From: CAG-390 sp964522215
GTDB taxonomy: Bacteria; Bacillota; Clostridia; Oscillospirales; CAG-272
NCBI GenBank assembly: GCA_964522215.1
Contig: CAZFVR010000021.1
Span: 1 to 31,674, forward strand
Length of the DNA stretch: 31,674 nt
Direction: 5' to 3'
In this document: piece by piece, positions 23,484-31,674 of the stretch
Numbering within the stretch: the first letter of the stretch is position 1
Layout of the letters: each line of letters opens with the position of its first letter
The notes under the pieces: generated by a model
What the model was told of the DNA's origin: nothing
The model's database searches: none
The model's input: only the letters and a program-made list of their open reading frames with translations
Program-made: the position numbers and the translations under genes

Positions 23484-23496
23484 CGATCACTCGCGC

Positions 23497-23516
23497 GGTG
23501 CCATGCCGATGGCACC
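23497..23516. repeat. Short palindromic hairpin after the MATE gene
   Basis: GGTGCCA at 23497-23503 pairs perfectly with TGGCACC at 23510-23516 around a 6-base loop. It lies 13 bases after the stop codon and just before a larger hairpin. It may be part of a dispersed intergenic repeat. Confidence 0.5.
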
Positions 23517-23533
23517 TCCCCCAAAAGACAAAT

Positions 23534-23576
23534 ATACCCCACCGACCCTCCGCTGCGGCGGAGGTCGGTGGGGTAT
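23534..23576. terminator. Strong hairpin between convergent MATE and NAGPA-domain genes
   Basis: A 19-pair stem with a single bulged base joins 23534-23553 to 23558-23576. T tracts are poor on the plus strand and moderate on the minus strand (ATTTGTCTTTT). Its position between two convergent genes suggests bidirectional termination. Confidence 0.7.
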
Positions 23577-23593
23577 CGGCTTATCTGTGAAGC

Positions 23594-25342
23594 TCAGGGC
23601 AGGCAAACGAGCAGGGTGGAGGATACCGCCCGCAGTGCTCCCGCCGAGGGTGAGTTTTTGGTAACGTAGTTACCGGCGGCGTTCTTAAGTATCACGGTGG
23701 AGGAGCCGCCGCCGTCAAGGTTAAGTGCATCGGTGCAGCCGAGCGAGTAGAATATGCTTGCAAGGTCAGAGAGAGATGCACCGTTTGATACTGAGGGCTG
23801 TCTGCCATCCACCACCACAAGATAGAGCTTGCCTGTTGAGTCATATCCAACGGCGGTGCGCGGGTGACGTATGGTGCTGAAATCTCTCGAGGATATCGTT
23901 GCTATCTTGCCGTACGACATAAGTATATCCGAGCCGCCAACGCCGCTTATTATCTTATCCGCCCCATCGAGCTTATCAAAACTACTGCTGCCGTTACCTA
24001 TCACATAACTGCCGTCGGCGTGAACGCCAAACCACGGGCGATCTGATGCGCTTGAAAGCAGCTCGCCCTCCTTTACGCAAAGTCCGCGTGGCAGACATGT
24101 GCCGCCCATGTCAAAAAAGTCGGCGTTCACGCCCGCTATTGCGTTTTTGCCGTTGTTGTTGGCGGCTTTCATTTGATTTGCAACGTTTGAGACCTTGTTT
24201 AGCAATACGGTGCCGTCCTGTGGCGTGCCTGTGTAGATCGATGCCGCACCGCGCTCTATTGCAATGATATATGCGCGCACGGGCTTGCCGTCGCGGTCGG
24301 TGTAAAAGCGCTCGGTGTAGTCTATGCCGTTGGCAAGTGCTGAGGTCGTCTCGCGCTTGAGCTGCAGGCCGTTGGAGTTTGGCAGTTCAACACCAATGAT
24401 ATCGGCGCGCCCGAGAGCAATGTCATATCTGCCTGCGGTATCGTCACCGGGCAGATATTCGCTTACAAACAGATCTGTTGCCAGCTCACCTGCTGTTATA
24501 TTGCTAAAGTCTATGGCAATATCCTGCCCAACCTCACGCACTATATATCCGTAAGTACCGGGGTGATCCTCAAAGTGACGTCCGTCTCGGTTGCTTGTGC
24601 CAAAGTAAATGGCGCGGCCGCCCTCAAATTCCGAGGCCTTGACTATCTGCATCCGCTTGCCTGTCAGCCGCTCGATAGCAAAGGCAAGCTTTTGCGATGC
24701 CTGTATTATAGACACCGCAGAGCCGGAGCGCACTATGGTGTAATCCTCTATCGGCGTGCCGCCTATCGTCAGCTCACTTATGGCATATTCGTGGCGGTAT
24801 TCGCACCGTGTGCCGACTGTCAGCTCCGCGGGTGTGCCGCTCGGGTTCTCGCTTTCGGTATCGTAGCCGAATATATTTTTAAGGAAGGCCTGCGCGGCGG
24901 AGAGGGTAGCCGCGGCACTGCCGCCGCGTATCGTTATAACGCCGGTGGAATCTATGCTGTATACCCAGTCAAGGCAGGTAAGCCCCTCGGCGGCTTCTGC
25001 TGAGCCATCACGGTTTGTAGCGCCAATAAGTATCTCATATTCGCCCTGTACCAGCCCCGCGGCGGGAACCAAAAGGTCGGTCGTGCCTGTAAATTCAACG
25101 CCGTAGATCTCGCCAAGCGAACGGCGGATGAGCTTTAATGCCTCGATCTCATTCTCCTCCGCCTCCTCGGGACGCACAACGGCAAATCTTTCGTCAATGG
25201 TGAATATCACCGGCGCGGCGGTGGTCTCCTCCGGCGTGGTCTCCTCGCCGTTGCCAGTTGCCCGGCATCCGACAAGGCACAGGATCATGGCAAGCACTAA
25301 AAGAAAGGCTGTTGCCGTTCTTGTTTGCTTTTTGATATCCAT
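23594..25342 (-). CDS. Lipoprotein with phosphodiester glycosidase (NAGPA) domain
   Basis: This 582-residue exported protein has a lipoprotein signal ending in LVGC, followed by a threonine- and glutamate-rich linker. The C-terminal 230 residues match the NAGPA family (PF09992), named for the mammalian enzyme that uncovers mannose-6-phosphate: GVNADFFDMGG, RTAVGYDSTGKLYLVVVDG and LNLDGGGSSTV are visible. The middle region (about 60-330) looks alpha/beta but is not recognised. It should act outside the cell on GlcNAc-phosphodiester-type linkages, for example in wall polymers; bacterial substrates are largely unknown. The second of two adjacent ATGs (25342) is chosen because GGAGG would be only two bases from the first. 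It is divergent from the M16C protease gene. Confidence 0.88.
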   Translation of the reverse strand: MDIKKQTRTATAFLLVLAMILCLVGCRATGNGEETTPEETTAAPVIFTIDERFAVVRPEEAEENEIEALKLIRRSLGEIYGVEFTGTTDLLVPAAGLVQGEYEILIGATNRDGSAEAAEGLTCLDWVYSIDSTGVITIRGGSAAATLSAAQAFLKNIFGYDTESENPSGTPAELTVGTRCEYRHEYAISELTIGGTPIEDYTIVRSGSAVSIIQASQKLAFAIERLTGKRMQIVKASEFEGGRAIYFGTSNRDGRHFEDHPGTYGYIVREVGQDIAIDFSNITAGELATDLFVSEYLPGDDTAGRYDIALGRADIIGVELPNSNGLQLKRETTSALANGIDYTERFYTDRDGKPVRAYIIAIERGAASIYTGTPQDGTVLLNKVSNVANQMKAANNNGKNAIAGVNADFFDMGGTCLPRGLCVKEGELLSSASDRPWFGVHADGSYVIGNGSSSFDKLDGADKIISGVGGSDILMSYGKIATISSRDFSTIRHPRTAVGYDSTGKLYLVVVDGRQPSVSNGASLSDLASIFYSLGCTDALNLDGGGSSTVILKNAAGNYVTKNSPSAGALRAVSSTLLVCLP

Positions 25343-25408
25343 CATTGCCTCCGTTCTGCCGCCATGCCGCGGCAGGATCCATTAGGATCATCATGTTATA
25401 TTAGCTAT

Positions 25409-25437
25409 ATTATAATATATAAAATGTCGCGTGTCAA
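25409..25437 (-). promoter_or_regulatory. Sigma-A promoter of the NAGPA-domain lipoprotein gene
   Basis: On the minus strand, TTGACA (25437-25432) and TATAAT (25414-25409) are perfect with a 17-base spacer. The leader of about 60 bases contains a hairpin (25356-25362 with 25369-25375) just before the ribosome-binding site. Confidence 0.88.
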
Positions 25438-25508
25438 GCGCCATGCACCCAGCACGCCCGCATTCTGCAGGCGCACGCGTGGGGATATGCAAAACCGCGC
25501 CAAAAGCA

Positions 25509-25537
25509 TTGACAAAACGCACTTAATGCTTTATAAT
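25509..25537 (+). promoter_or_regulatory. Sigma-A promoter of the M16C protease gene
   Basis: TTGACA at 25509-25514 and TATAAT at 25532-25537 are perfect with a 17-base spacer. It is divergent from the lipoprotein promoter, with about 70 bases between the two -35 elements and no obvious shared operator. Confidence 0.88.
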
Positions 25538-25609
25538 TATAATTGGAAAAACACATTTTATATTTATTGTTTTATTTATAATTTATATATCACAAGGGGG
25601 ACATACCAA

Positions 25610-28522
25610 ATGCCAAAGCTAACACTCGGCAATATTTACAGCGGATTTAAGGTGCAGCGCATCACATATGTTCGTGAGATCGGGGCGGATCTTTACGAGC
25701 TTGAGCACCTGCGCTCCGGTGCGGGGCTCGTATATATCGATGCCGATGATAACAACAAGGTTTTTTCCGTCTTCTTCAAGACCCTCCCCGAGGACAGCAC
25801 GGGAGTTTTTCATATACTCGAACACTCGGTTCTTTGCGGCTCAAAAAGATACCCTGTCAAGGAGCCGTTCGTGGATATGCTCAAGGGCTCGATGGCGACC
25901 TTCCTTAATGCCATCACCTTCCCGGATAAGACCGGTTACCCTGTAGCCAGCTGCAACGATCGCGACTTTGCCAATCTTATGAGCGTTTATCTTGATGCCG
26001 TTTTTGCACCCAAGGTGTGCGAGCGCGAGGAGATATTCATGCAGGAGGGCTGGCACTATGAGATAGAAGATCCGCAGGGACCCATGACCTACAAGGGTGT
26101 GGTGTTTAACGAGATGAAGGGCGCGTACTCCTCTGTTGACAGACGTATGATGGGCTGTATCGATGAGGCGCTCTACCCGGATTCCCCCTATCGTCATTCC
26201 TCAGGCGGCGCGCCTGCAAACATCCCGGATCTTACCTACGAGCAGTTTGTGGCGGCCTATCGTAAGTACTATCACCCCGAAAACTCTTTTATGTACCTTT
26301 ACGGTGATATGGATGTTGAGGAACGCCTTGACTATATCGACAGAGAGTATCTTTCAAAATTTGAGCGCACAGGTCGCCGCTTTGATATTCCCATGCAAAG
26401 CCCTGTCGTGCGTGACGATGTAAGGGCGGAGTACCCCATCACACAGTCTGATCCTTTAGATAAAAACAGCTACATCACATATTCCTGCGTGGTGGGCGAT
26501 TACAGCCAAAAGGAAAAGCTTTTGGCGCTTGATATTTTAACGTCGGTGCTCACATCCACCAATGATGCCCCGCTTAAACGGATATTCCTTGAGAGCGGCA
26601 TGGCCGACGATATGCAAGCATATGTTGCCGACGGTATTGCCCAGCCCTATCTTGTATTTGCGCTCCGCAAGACGGATGCCGACCAAAAGGACAGATTTGT
26701 TGATATGCTCATGTCAGAGCTGCGCCGCATTGCCGCCGAGGGCATAGATAAGGATGCACTCCGCGCTGAGCTGAACCAAGCGGAGTTCCGCATGCGTGAG
26801 GGTCGTCAGGGCGGCGGTCCGATAGGACTTGGTTATAACTTCAATGTGCTCTCAAGCTGGCTCTACGGCGGCAGGCCGGAGCTGTATCTTGAGTATGAAG
26901 ATATGTTTGCCTCACTCAAGGCGGGCATTGATGGTAGATATTATGAGGAGCTTATCGAGGAATACATACTCGGCAGCAACCACCACGCGGTCGTGGTGAT
27001 GACGCCCTCCCGCACCCTTGCGGCAGAGGAAGCGGCGGCCGAGGCAGATCGTATAGCCGCATATCGCGCAACGCTCAGTGCCGATGAGATAGCGGCGCTT
27101 TGCGAGCGTACAAAGGCGCTGGTGGCATTCCAGAGCGCCGAGGATACACCGGAGCAAAAGGCCACCATCCCTGCGCTTGCCCTCGGCGATGTCAGTGATA
27201 CGATAACCGAGCTGCCCTGCCGAGTTGAGGAGTATGCCGGTCGCCCGTTGCTTGTGAGTGAGATCGATACCAAGGGCATTGCATATGTAAATTACTATTT
27301 TGACGTTTCGCACCTGCCGCTCGAGTATCTACCCTATGCCAACCTTTTCTGTAAACTTGCAGGTCAGCTTTCAACCAAAAAGCATACCGCCTCACAGCTT
27401 GATATCGCCATAAAAACGCATACCGGTGGGCTGGGTACTCCCATGTGTACCTTTACAAAAAAGGATGACACCGGCGATGTTACCCCCATGATCAGCATTA
27501 GGGCGGGCATGCTTCCGGATGAGATCCCCGCCGCGCTCGAGCTTATGGATGAGATAATACGCGAGTCAGTGTTCGATCGCGACGAGATGGGCAAGCTGAT
27601 AACGCAAAAAAAGAACTCCATGCAGATGTCGATAGCACAAAGGGGCAACACCTTTGCCTCCAACCGCGTGGCATCCTACTTCAGTACAGAGGGAGCGTAT
27701 GTTGATAAGCTGTGGGGAATAGGTTTTTACCGCCATCTTTCGGCTTGGGCGGCGGACCTTGACGGCAAGTTTGATGAGATAGCGGCGGGGCTTTCCGCAG
27801 TCGTCCGTGAGCTGACGCGCGAAAACCTTACCATAGGTATTACGGGGGATGCGGAGCTGATACGTGCATTCCGTGCTGCCGCGCCGAGCTTTGCCGAGGG
27901 CCTGCCTGCAGATGGCAGGGAACGCTACAGGCTCCGCCCCGAATATCACGGTAACGAGGCGTTTATCATCCCCTCGGGCGTAAACTATGTTGCCAAGGGC
28001 TTTAACTGTATCGATGCAGGTCTCGGCGTTGACCCGCAGCGCATGGTGCTATCAAAGATACTGGCGCTTGACTGGCTTTGGAACGAAGTCAGAGTGCGCG
28101 GCGGTGCTTACGGCGTAGCCTTTGGTGTTTCCGCTAACGGCAGTGCCATATTCTCCTCCTACCGCGATCCAAGCGTTGCGCGCACCATCGGCGCGTATGA
28201 CGGCACTGTTGATTACCTTACCGACTTTGCCCAAAAGACTCCGGATATCACCAAGTATATCATCTCTACAGCGGCGGCATTTGAGCGCCCGCGCACACCC
28301 TCCGCTATCGGCACCGGGGCACAGTCAAACTATTTTGAGGGATATACTGATGATGACCGCCGTGCGGATAAGCGCGCGGTGATGGAGACCACAGCTGCCG
28401 ATATCGAGGCAATGATAGGTATGATGCGGCAGCTGGCCGAACGGGGCCTTTGCACCGTTGTGGGCAGTCGCGAGAAGATAGAAGAGGCCGGGGATATCTT
28501 TACCGTAAAAGAGGATATCTAA
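25610..28522 (+). CDS. M16C family zinc metalloprotease (PreP/Cym1-like)
   Basis: This 970-residue protein resembles presequence proteases, which degrade short unstructured peptides inside a clam-shell of four related domains. The inverted zinc motif HxxEH appears as HILEH at about residues 68-72, with the third ligand expected in the NEMKGAYSS region near residue 168. VLCGS and GYPVAS, typical of the family, follow the motif. The full four-domain length is present and no break is seen. The reading frame is open from 25325, but the ATG at 25610 is preceded by AAGGGGG and gives the family N terminus; the promoter also lies inside the upstream extension. No signal peptide, so it is probably cytoplasmic. 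Confidence 0.93.
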   Translation: MPKLTLGNIYSGFKVQRITYVREIGADLYELEHLRSGAGLVYIDADDNNKVFSVFFKTLPEDSTGVFHILEHSVLCGSKRYPVKEPFVDMLKGSMATFLNAITFPDKTGYPVASCNDRDFANLMSVYLDAVFAPKVCEREEIFMQEGWHYEIEDPQGPMTYKGVVFNEMKGAYSSVDRRMMGCIDEALYPDSPYRHSSGGAPANIPDLTYEQFVAAYRKYYHPENSFMYLYGDMDVEERLDYIDREYLSKFERTGRRFDIPMQSPVVRDDVRAEYPITQSDPLDKNSYITYSCVVGDYSQKEKLLALDILTSVLTSTNDAPLKRIFLESGMADDMQAYVADGIAQPYLVFALRKTDADQKDRFVDMLMSELRRIAAEGIDKDALRAELNQAEFRMREGRQGGGPIGLGYNFNVLSSWLYGGRPELYLEYEDMFASLKAGIDGRYYEELIEEYILGSNHHAVVVMTPSRTLAAEEAAAEADRIAAYRATLSADEIAALCERTKALVAFQSAEDTPEQKATIPALALGDVSDTITELPCRVEEYAGRPLLVSEIDTKGIAYVNYYFDVSHLPLEYLPYANLFCKLAGQLSTKKHTASQLDIAIKTHTGGLGTPMCTFTKKDDTGDVTPMISIRAGMLPDEIPAALELMDEIIRESVFDRDEMGKLITQKKNSMQMSIAQRGNTFASNRVASYFSTEGAYVDKLWGIGFYRHLSAWAADLDGKFDEIAAGLSAVVRELTRENLTIGITGDAELIRAFRAAAPSFAEGLPADGRERYRLRPEYHGNEAFIIPSGVNYVAKGFNCIDAGLGVDPQRMVLSKILALDWLWNEVRVRGGAYGVAFGVSANGSAIFSSYRDPSVARTIGAYDGTVDYLTDFAQKTPDITKYIISTAAAFERPRTPSAIGTGAQSNYFEGYTDDDRRADKRAVMETTAADIEAMIGMMRQLAERGLCTVVGSREKIEEAGDIFTVKEDI

Positions 28523-28608
28523 GACTTGATTTGTCGGCTCAAATACATAGGATAGGGCTTGGCGAAACAAGAAAGCCAAAATAAAACTAAACTAAAACAA
28601 AAAACGAC

Positions 28609-28674
28609 AGGATCTGACCGCCCGGCGGTCGCGGAGGCTTATGTGTACCTCAGCGGCCGCGCGGCGATCCTTTT
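28609..28674 (+). other. Structured GC-rich element between the protease and rarA genes
   Basis: AGGATC at 28609-28614 pairs with GATCCT at 28666-28671, enclosing a hairpin (GACCGC with GCGGTC, 28616-28629) and further GC-rich self-complementary sequence. Only TTTT follows (28671-28674). It could be a terminator for the protease gene, a structured leader of rarA, or a dispersed repeat. It matches no riboswitch I know. Confidence 0.45.
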
Positions 28675-28700
28675 AAAATTGACCGAGGGAGGTCAGTGTG

Positions 28701-29963
28701 ATGAGTAGAACACCTCTTGCCGACATGCTTCGCCCGAAATGCTTTGATGATATAGTCGGGCAGGATCATCTGTTTGGCAAGCGCGGGGCGATACGCCGCC
28801 AAATAGAGGCGGGCAGAATGCCGAATATGATCTTTTACGGTCCTCCGGGTACGGGAAAGACCACGGCAGCATCCTTGATAGCCGCGCAGTCGGGAATGCA
28901 TTTTCATAGGCTCAATGCCACCACCGCATCGCTTGCCGATGTTAAGGCGGTGCTGTCGCAGACCGAAAATATCTTCGGCTCGGGCGGGATATTGCTTTAT
29001 CTTGACGAGATACAGTATTTTAACCGCAAGCAACAGCAATCACTGCTTGAATATATCGAGGATGGCAGAGTTACGCTTATTGCCTCAACTACCGAAAACC
29101 CGCATTTTTACGTTTACAATGCGCTGATATCTCGCTCATCATTGTTTGAATTCAAGCCGGTAGCGCCTGCCGATACCTGCCGCGCACTGCGCCGAGCGCT
29201 TGAGGCACTGAATGCCGAAACGCAAAACGAGCGCACGGCGGATGATGATCTTCTTTTGCAGATCGGTCGGCTTGCGGGCGGCGACGTGCGCCGCGCTATA
29301 GGCATATTTGAAAATGCTTATTTTTCGGCTCACGGTGAAGCGGAGGACGGCTCGGATGATCGAACTTGCAGGATAACCGAGGATGCACTGGCCGGCATCG
29401 ATACCGGTCACGGTAATTTTGGCGATGATACACATTACGATCTTCTCTCCGCACTGCAAAAATCGGTCAGAGGCTCGGATCCCGATGCTGCCGTGTTCTA
29501 TCTCGTCTCACTGCTCGAATACGGCGAGCTGCTATCCGTCTGCCGCCGCCTGCAGGTAATGGCATCGGAGGACGTGGGGCTGGCATATCCCGCAGCCGCG
29601 GGCGCGGTGCGCGCTATGTGCGAGTCGGCCAAGGAGCTTGGCATGCCGGAGGCAAGAATACCGCTGGCCAACGCCACCATTCTGCTGGCCACCGCGCCAA
29701 AGTCAAATTCGTCCTATCTTGCCGCCGCGGCGGCACTTGAGGATTTTGAGGCCGGACGCGGAAAGATACCGCCGGAGCCTCTGCGTGCACCGCTATATCG
29801 CGGATACGTATACCCGCATGACCACCCGGGGCATTATGTGCGCCAGCAGTACCTGCCGGATGACCTTGCCGACCGAGTTTATTATAAATTCGGGGATAAT
29901 AAAACAGAGCGTGCAGCGGCCGCATATGCAGATGTGATCGGCAGCAGAAAAAACAAGAGCTGA
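28701..29963 (+). CDS. rarA: Replication-associated recombination protein A (MgsA/RarA), AAA+ ATPase
   Basis: This 420-residue AAA+ ATPase acts at stalled replication forks and is related to clamp-loader subunits. The N terminus (PLADMLRPK, VGQDHL) is diagnostic. Walker A is GPPGTGKTT, Walker B is LYLDEIQYF, and sensor 1 is in ASTTENP. The C-terminal tetramerisation region, with KSVRGSDPDAAVFYL and EDVGLAYP, is complete. ATG at 28701 is chosen over the adjacent GTG at 28698 because GGGAGG lies nine bases upstream. GACC and GGTC flank this Shine-Dalgarno site and could pair around it. It follows the protease gene by 178 bases. Confidence 0.95.
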   Translation: MSRTPLADMLRPKCFDDIVGQDHLFGKRGAIRRQIEAGRMPNMIFYGPPGTGKTTAASLIAAQSGMHFHRLNATTASLADVKAVLSQTENIFGSGGILLYLDEIQYFNRKQQQSLLEYIEDGRVTLIASTTENPHFYVYNALISRSSLFEFKPVAPADTCRALRRALEALNAETQNERTADDDLLLQIGRLAGGDVRRAIGIFENAYFSAHGEAEDGSDDRTCRITEDALAGIDTGHGNFGDDTHYDLLSALQKSVRGSDPDAAVFYLVSLLEYGELLSVCRRLQVMASEDVGLAYPAAAGAVRAMCESAKELGMPEARIPLANATILLATAPKSNSSYLAAAAALEDFEAGRGKIPPEPLRAPLYRGYVYPHDHPGHYVRQQYLPDDLADRVYYKFGDNKTERAAAAYADVIGSRKNKS

Positions 29964-29993
29964 ATATAAACAATTAATTACAAAAAAAGAGAA

Positions 29994-30024
29994 CGCGCAC
30001 CGGCATGTCACATGTCGGTGCGCG
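29994..30024. terminator. Terminator between rarA and the UDP-HexNAc dehydrogenase gene
   Basis: Bases 29994-30007 pair with 30011-30024 (14 pairs, one G-U) around a 3-base loop. On the minus strand TTCTCTTTTTTT follows, making a strong terminator for the dehydrogenase gene. On the plus strand the tail is weak. Confidence 0.85.
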
Positions 30025-30030
30025 CAGCGT

Positions 30031-31341
30031 TTACAGCCGCCAGTATATGTAGCCGGCAGCCTCAAGCTCATCGCGGTCGTAAAGTCCCTTAACATCTATC
30101 AGCACGCGCCGCCCCTCGCCGTAAAAACGGTCAAGATCTGTTATACCGAACTCGGCAAAGCGTTGGTGCGCCACGGCGGCGACAACGGCATCCATGCCGC
30201 GAATGTCCGCCATATCGGTAAATTTAATGCCGTACAGTCGCTCTGTTTCCGCCGCATCCGCCTCCGGGTCGGCGATCATCGGCTCAATGCCGTACTCGCG
30301 CAGCTCGCGTACTATGTCAAATACCTTGGAGTTGCGCGTGTCCGGGCAGTTCTCTTTAAATGTGAAGCCCAAGATGGCCACGCGTGAGCCTTTAACCGGC
30401 TTTTCGGCCTTGATGAGGCTTTTAACAACATTCTCGCCAATGTATTTTCCCATGCCGTCATTTATGCGCCGCCCTGCCAATATCACTTGGCTGTGGTAAC
30501 CCAGCATATCCGCGCGGTAGGTGAGATAGTATGGGTCAACGCCAATGCAGTGACCGCCCACAAGCCCGGGGTAGAACTTTAAAAAATTCCATTTCGTCCC
30601 AGCTGCTTCAAGGACGGATCTTGTATCTATGCCCATCTTGTTAAAGATGATGGATAGCTCATTCATAAAGGCAATGTTGATGTCGCGCTGGCTGTTTTCG
30701 ATTACCTTGGCGGCCTCGGCGACCATTATCGAGGGGGCGCGGTGAACGCCCGCCTCCACCACAAGCTCGTAAACGCGCGCCACCTCGTCAAGCGTTTCGC
30801 GGTCCATGCCGGAGACTATCTTTTTTATATTCTCAAGCCTGTGTACCTTGTCGCCGGGATTGATGCGCTCGGGGGAATAGCCTACTTTAAAGTCCTTGCC
30901 GCACTTAAGCCCGGAGGAACGCTCAAGTGCCGGAATGCAGATATCCTCTGTCACGCCGGGATAGACCGTAGATTCAAAAACTATTATACTGCCGGGGGTG
31001 AGGTTGCGCCCTATGATCTCGCACGCGCTCACCACCGGTGAAAGATCGGGTGTGTGGTCGTCGTGGACCGGTGTTGGCACGGCAACTATGTGAAAGCTCG
31101 CCTCGCGTAGACGGCTCTCGTCGGATGTGAACTCTACCGAGCATCCGCGCACGGCCTCATCTCCGACCTCGCCTGTCGGGTCACGGCCGTTGCTGTAGGC
31201 GGCGATCTTGCGCTCATTCAGATCAAAGCCGATAACGCGTACCTTTTTTGAAAAGGTCACGGCTATCGGCATTCCCACATATCCAAGACCTGTGAGGGAA
31301 AGTGCGGTCTCGCCGGATAAAAGTCGGTCGTAAAGTGATAT
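30031..31341 (-). CDS. UDP-N-acetyl-hexosamine 6-dehydrogenase (TviB/WbpA/WecC type)
   Basis: This protein of about 436 residues oxidises a UDP-N-acetylhexosamine to its uronic acid using NAD, for capsule or wall glycans. The Rossmann motif GLGYVG is near the N terminus. VAVPTPV, ESTVYPGVTED, GYSPERINPGD, KVIENSQRDINIA, GGHCIGVDPYYL (active-site cysteine) and LGFTFKENCPDTRNS are family signatures. With WecB at 7217-8317 it could give UDP-ManNAcA. The start is odd: the only in-frame ATG (31437) lies at the promoter -35 element. The best-placed start after AAAGGA is an ATA codon at 31341, where relatives have Met before LYDxL. A TTG at 31404 is the main alternative. Confidence 0.9.
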   Translation of the reverse strand: MSLYDRLLSGETALSLTGLGYVGMPIAVTFSKKVRVIGFDLNERKIAAYSNGRDPTGEVGDEAVRGCSVEFTSDESRLREASFHIVAVPTPVHDDHTPDLSPVVSACEIIGRNLTPGSIIVFESTVYPGVTEDICIPALERSSGLKCGKDFKVGYSPERINPGDKVHRLENIKKIVSGMDRETLDEVARVYELVVEAGVHRAPSIMVAEAAKVIENSQRDINIAFMNELSIIFNKMGIDTRSVLEAAGTKWNFLKFYPGLVGGHCIGVDPYYLTYRADMLGYHSQVILAGRRINDGMGKYIGENVVKSLIKAEKPVKGSRVAILGFTFKENCPDTRNSKVFDIVRELREYGIEPMIADPEADAAETERLYGIKFTDMADIRGMDAVVAAVAHQRFAEFGITDLDRFYGEGRRVLIDVKGLYDRDELEAAGYIYWRL

Positions 31342-31408
31342 GTAAGATCCTTTCTGCTCCGCGCCGGAAAGGGCGGGGGCTTGCGGCGGAATGGCCGCAT
31401 ACAATAAT

Positions 31409-31437
31409 ATGGTATCACATTGAGGGCAAAAAGTCAA
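31409..31437 (-). promoter_or_regulatory. Promoter of the UDP-HexNAc dehydrogenase gene
   Basis: On the minus strand, TTGACT (31437-31432) and TACCAT (31414-31409) are separated by 17 bases. The start point would be near 31402, leaving a leader of about 60 bases to the proposed ATA start. Confidence 0.55.
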
Positions 31438-31518
31438 GTGGTTTTACCCCAAAGACGGCACATCCGCTGCCGCGACATAACTTTTTTTGATTTTGTGCGA
31501 TTTTTTGCAAAAAAGATA

Positions 31519-31547
31519 TTGAAAAATCCGCCTCTTTGTGATATAAT
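31519..31547 (+). promoter_or_regulatory. Promoter of the tRNA-Thr gene
   Basis: TTGAAA at 31519-31524 and TATAAT at 31542-31547 have a 17-base spacer. The tRNA begins about 30 bases after the expected start point. Confidence 0.8.
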
Positions 31548-31584
31548 ATTAAGGTACGCAGATAATGCACATAAAAGAATAAAT

Positions 31585-31660
31585 GCTGGTGTGGCTCAGT
31601 TGGTAGAGCAGTTGATTCGTAATCAACAGGCCGCGGGTTCGAGTCCCGCCACCAGCTCCA
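31585..31660 (+). tRNA. tRNA-Thr (anticodon CGT)
   Basis: The 76-base sequence folds as a full cloverleaf. The acceptor stem GCTGGTG pairs perfectly with CACCAGC, the anticodon stem GTTGA pairs with TCAAC around the loop TTCGTAA, and the T arm is GCGGG-TTCGAGT-CCCGC. The anticodon CGT (31618-31620) reads ACG, threonine. The CCA end is encoded (31658-31660). Confidence 0.96.
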
Positions 31661-31674
31661 CAAAAAGAGGCGCC

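Noticed and set aside
25325..25609. 95-residue N-terminal extension of the M16C protease
   Set aside because: The extension contains a perfect promoter and has no similarity to the family; the ATG at 25610 has a good ribosome-binding site.
31415..31663. Minus-strand frame containing RDSNPRPVDYESTALPTEP
   Set aside because: This is the familiar spurious protein produced by translating the complement of a tRNA gene; it lies over tRNA-Thr and the dehydrogenase promoter region.
1..31674. CRISPR array, prophage, toxin-antitoxin module or complete insertion sequence
   Set aside because: No regularly spaced repeats, phage structural genes, paired small genes of known toxin type or transposase frames were seen.

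Overview
The window reads as chromosomal DNA of a Gram-positive, Clostridia-like bacterium, probably an uncultured gut member of the Oscillospirales or a related order (inference). The grounds are near-consensus sigma-A promoters (TTGACA, 17-base spacer, TATAAT) at several loci, strong Shine-Dalgarno sites, lipoproteins with LxxC lipoboxes, frequent ATA codons, and gene families common in gut Firmicutes: M16C presequence-type protease, fibro-slime exoprotein, PatB/MalY, DUF3737 and FliB-like proteins.

Layout. Bases 1-3049 hold a polar amino-acid ABC importer (binding lipoprotein, permease, ATPase) behind a promoter flanked and overlapped by ArgR-box-like palindromes. At 3210-7131 lie an AbgB-like M20 amidohydrolase, a FliB-like cysteine-rich protein and dapF. 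On the minus strand, 9692 down to 7217, is a tight operon of cysK, an Rrf2/CymR-type regulator and a UDP-GlcNAc 2-epimerase, with a perfect consensus promoter and a perfect 11-base dyad just downstream of it.

The accessory centre is 10072-19875: a PqqD-like protein, a 1536-residue secreted fibro-slime protein, a 76-residue cysteine-containing peptide, an HprK-like P-loop protein, a GH20 hexosaminidase with FIVAR-type repeats, a MITE-like element, and a radical SAM/SPASM protein. The first five genes overlap or nearly touch. This looks like a RiPP (ribosomally made, post-translationally modified peptide) locus in which PqqD would present the leader peptide, the radical SAM enzyme would modify the core, and two secreted proteins with similar C-terminal domains would act at the cell surface. 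I do not recognise it as a characterised system, and it is the main discovery candidate.

Downstream are an operon of DUF3737 protein, PatB/MalY-type C-S lyase and MATE transporter (20003-23483); a lipoprotein with a phosphodiester glycosidase (NAGPA) domain on the minus strand, divergent from an M16C metalloprotease; rarA; a UDP-HexNAc dehydrogenase on the minus strand whose best-placed start codon is ATA; and a tRNA-Thr(CGT) at the right edge. WecB and the dehydrogenase could together make UDP-ManNAcA-type precursors, although they lie about 22 kb apart.

No rRNA, CRISPR array, transposase gene or prophage was seen. The only stretch over 300 bases without a gene is 9693-10071, which is filled mainly by two promoter regions.
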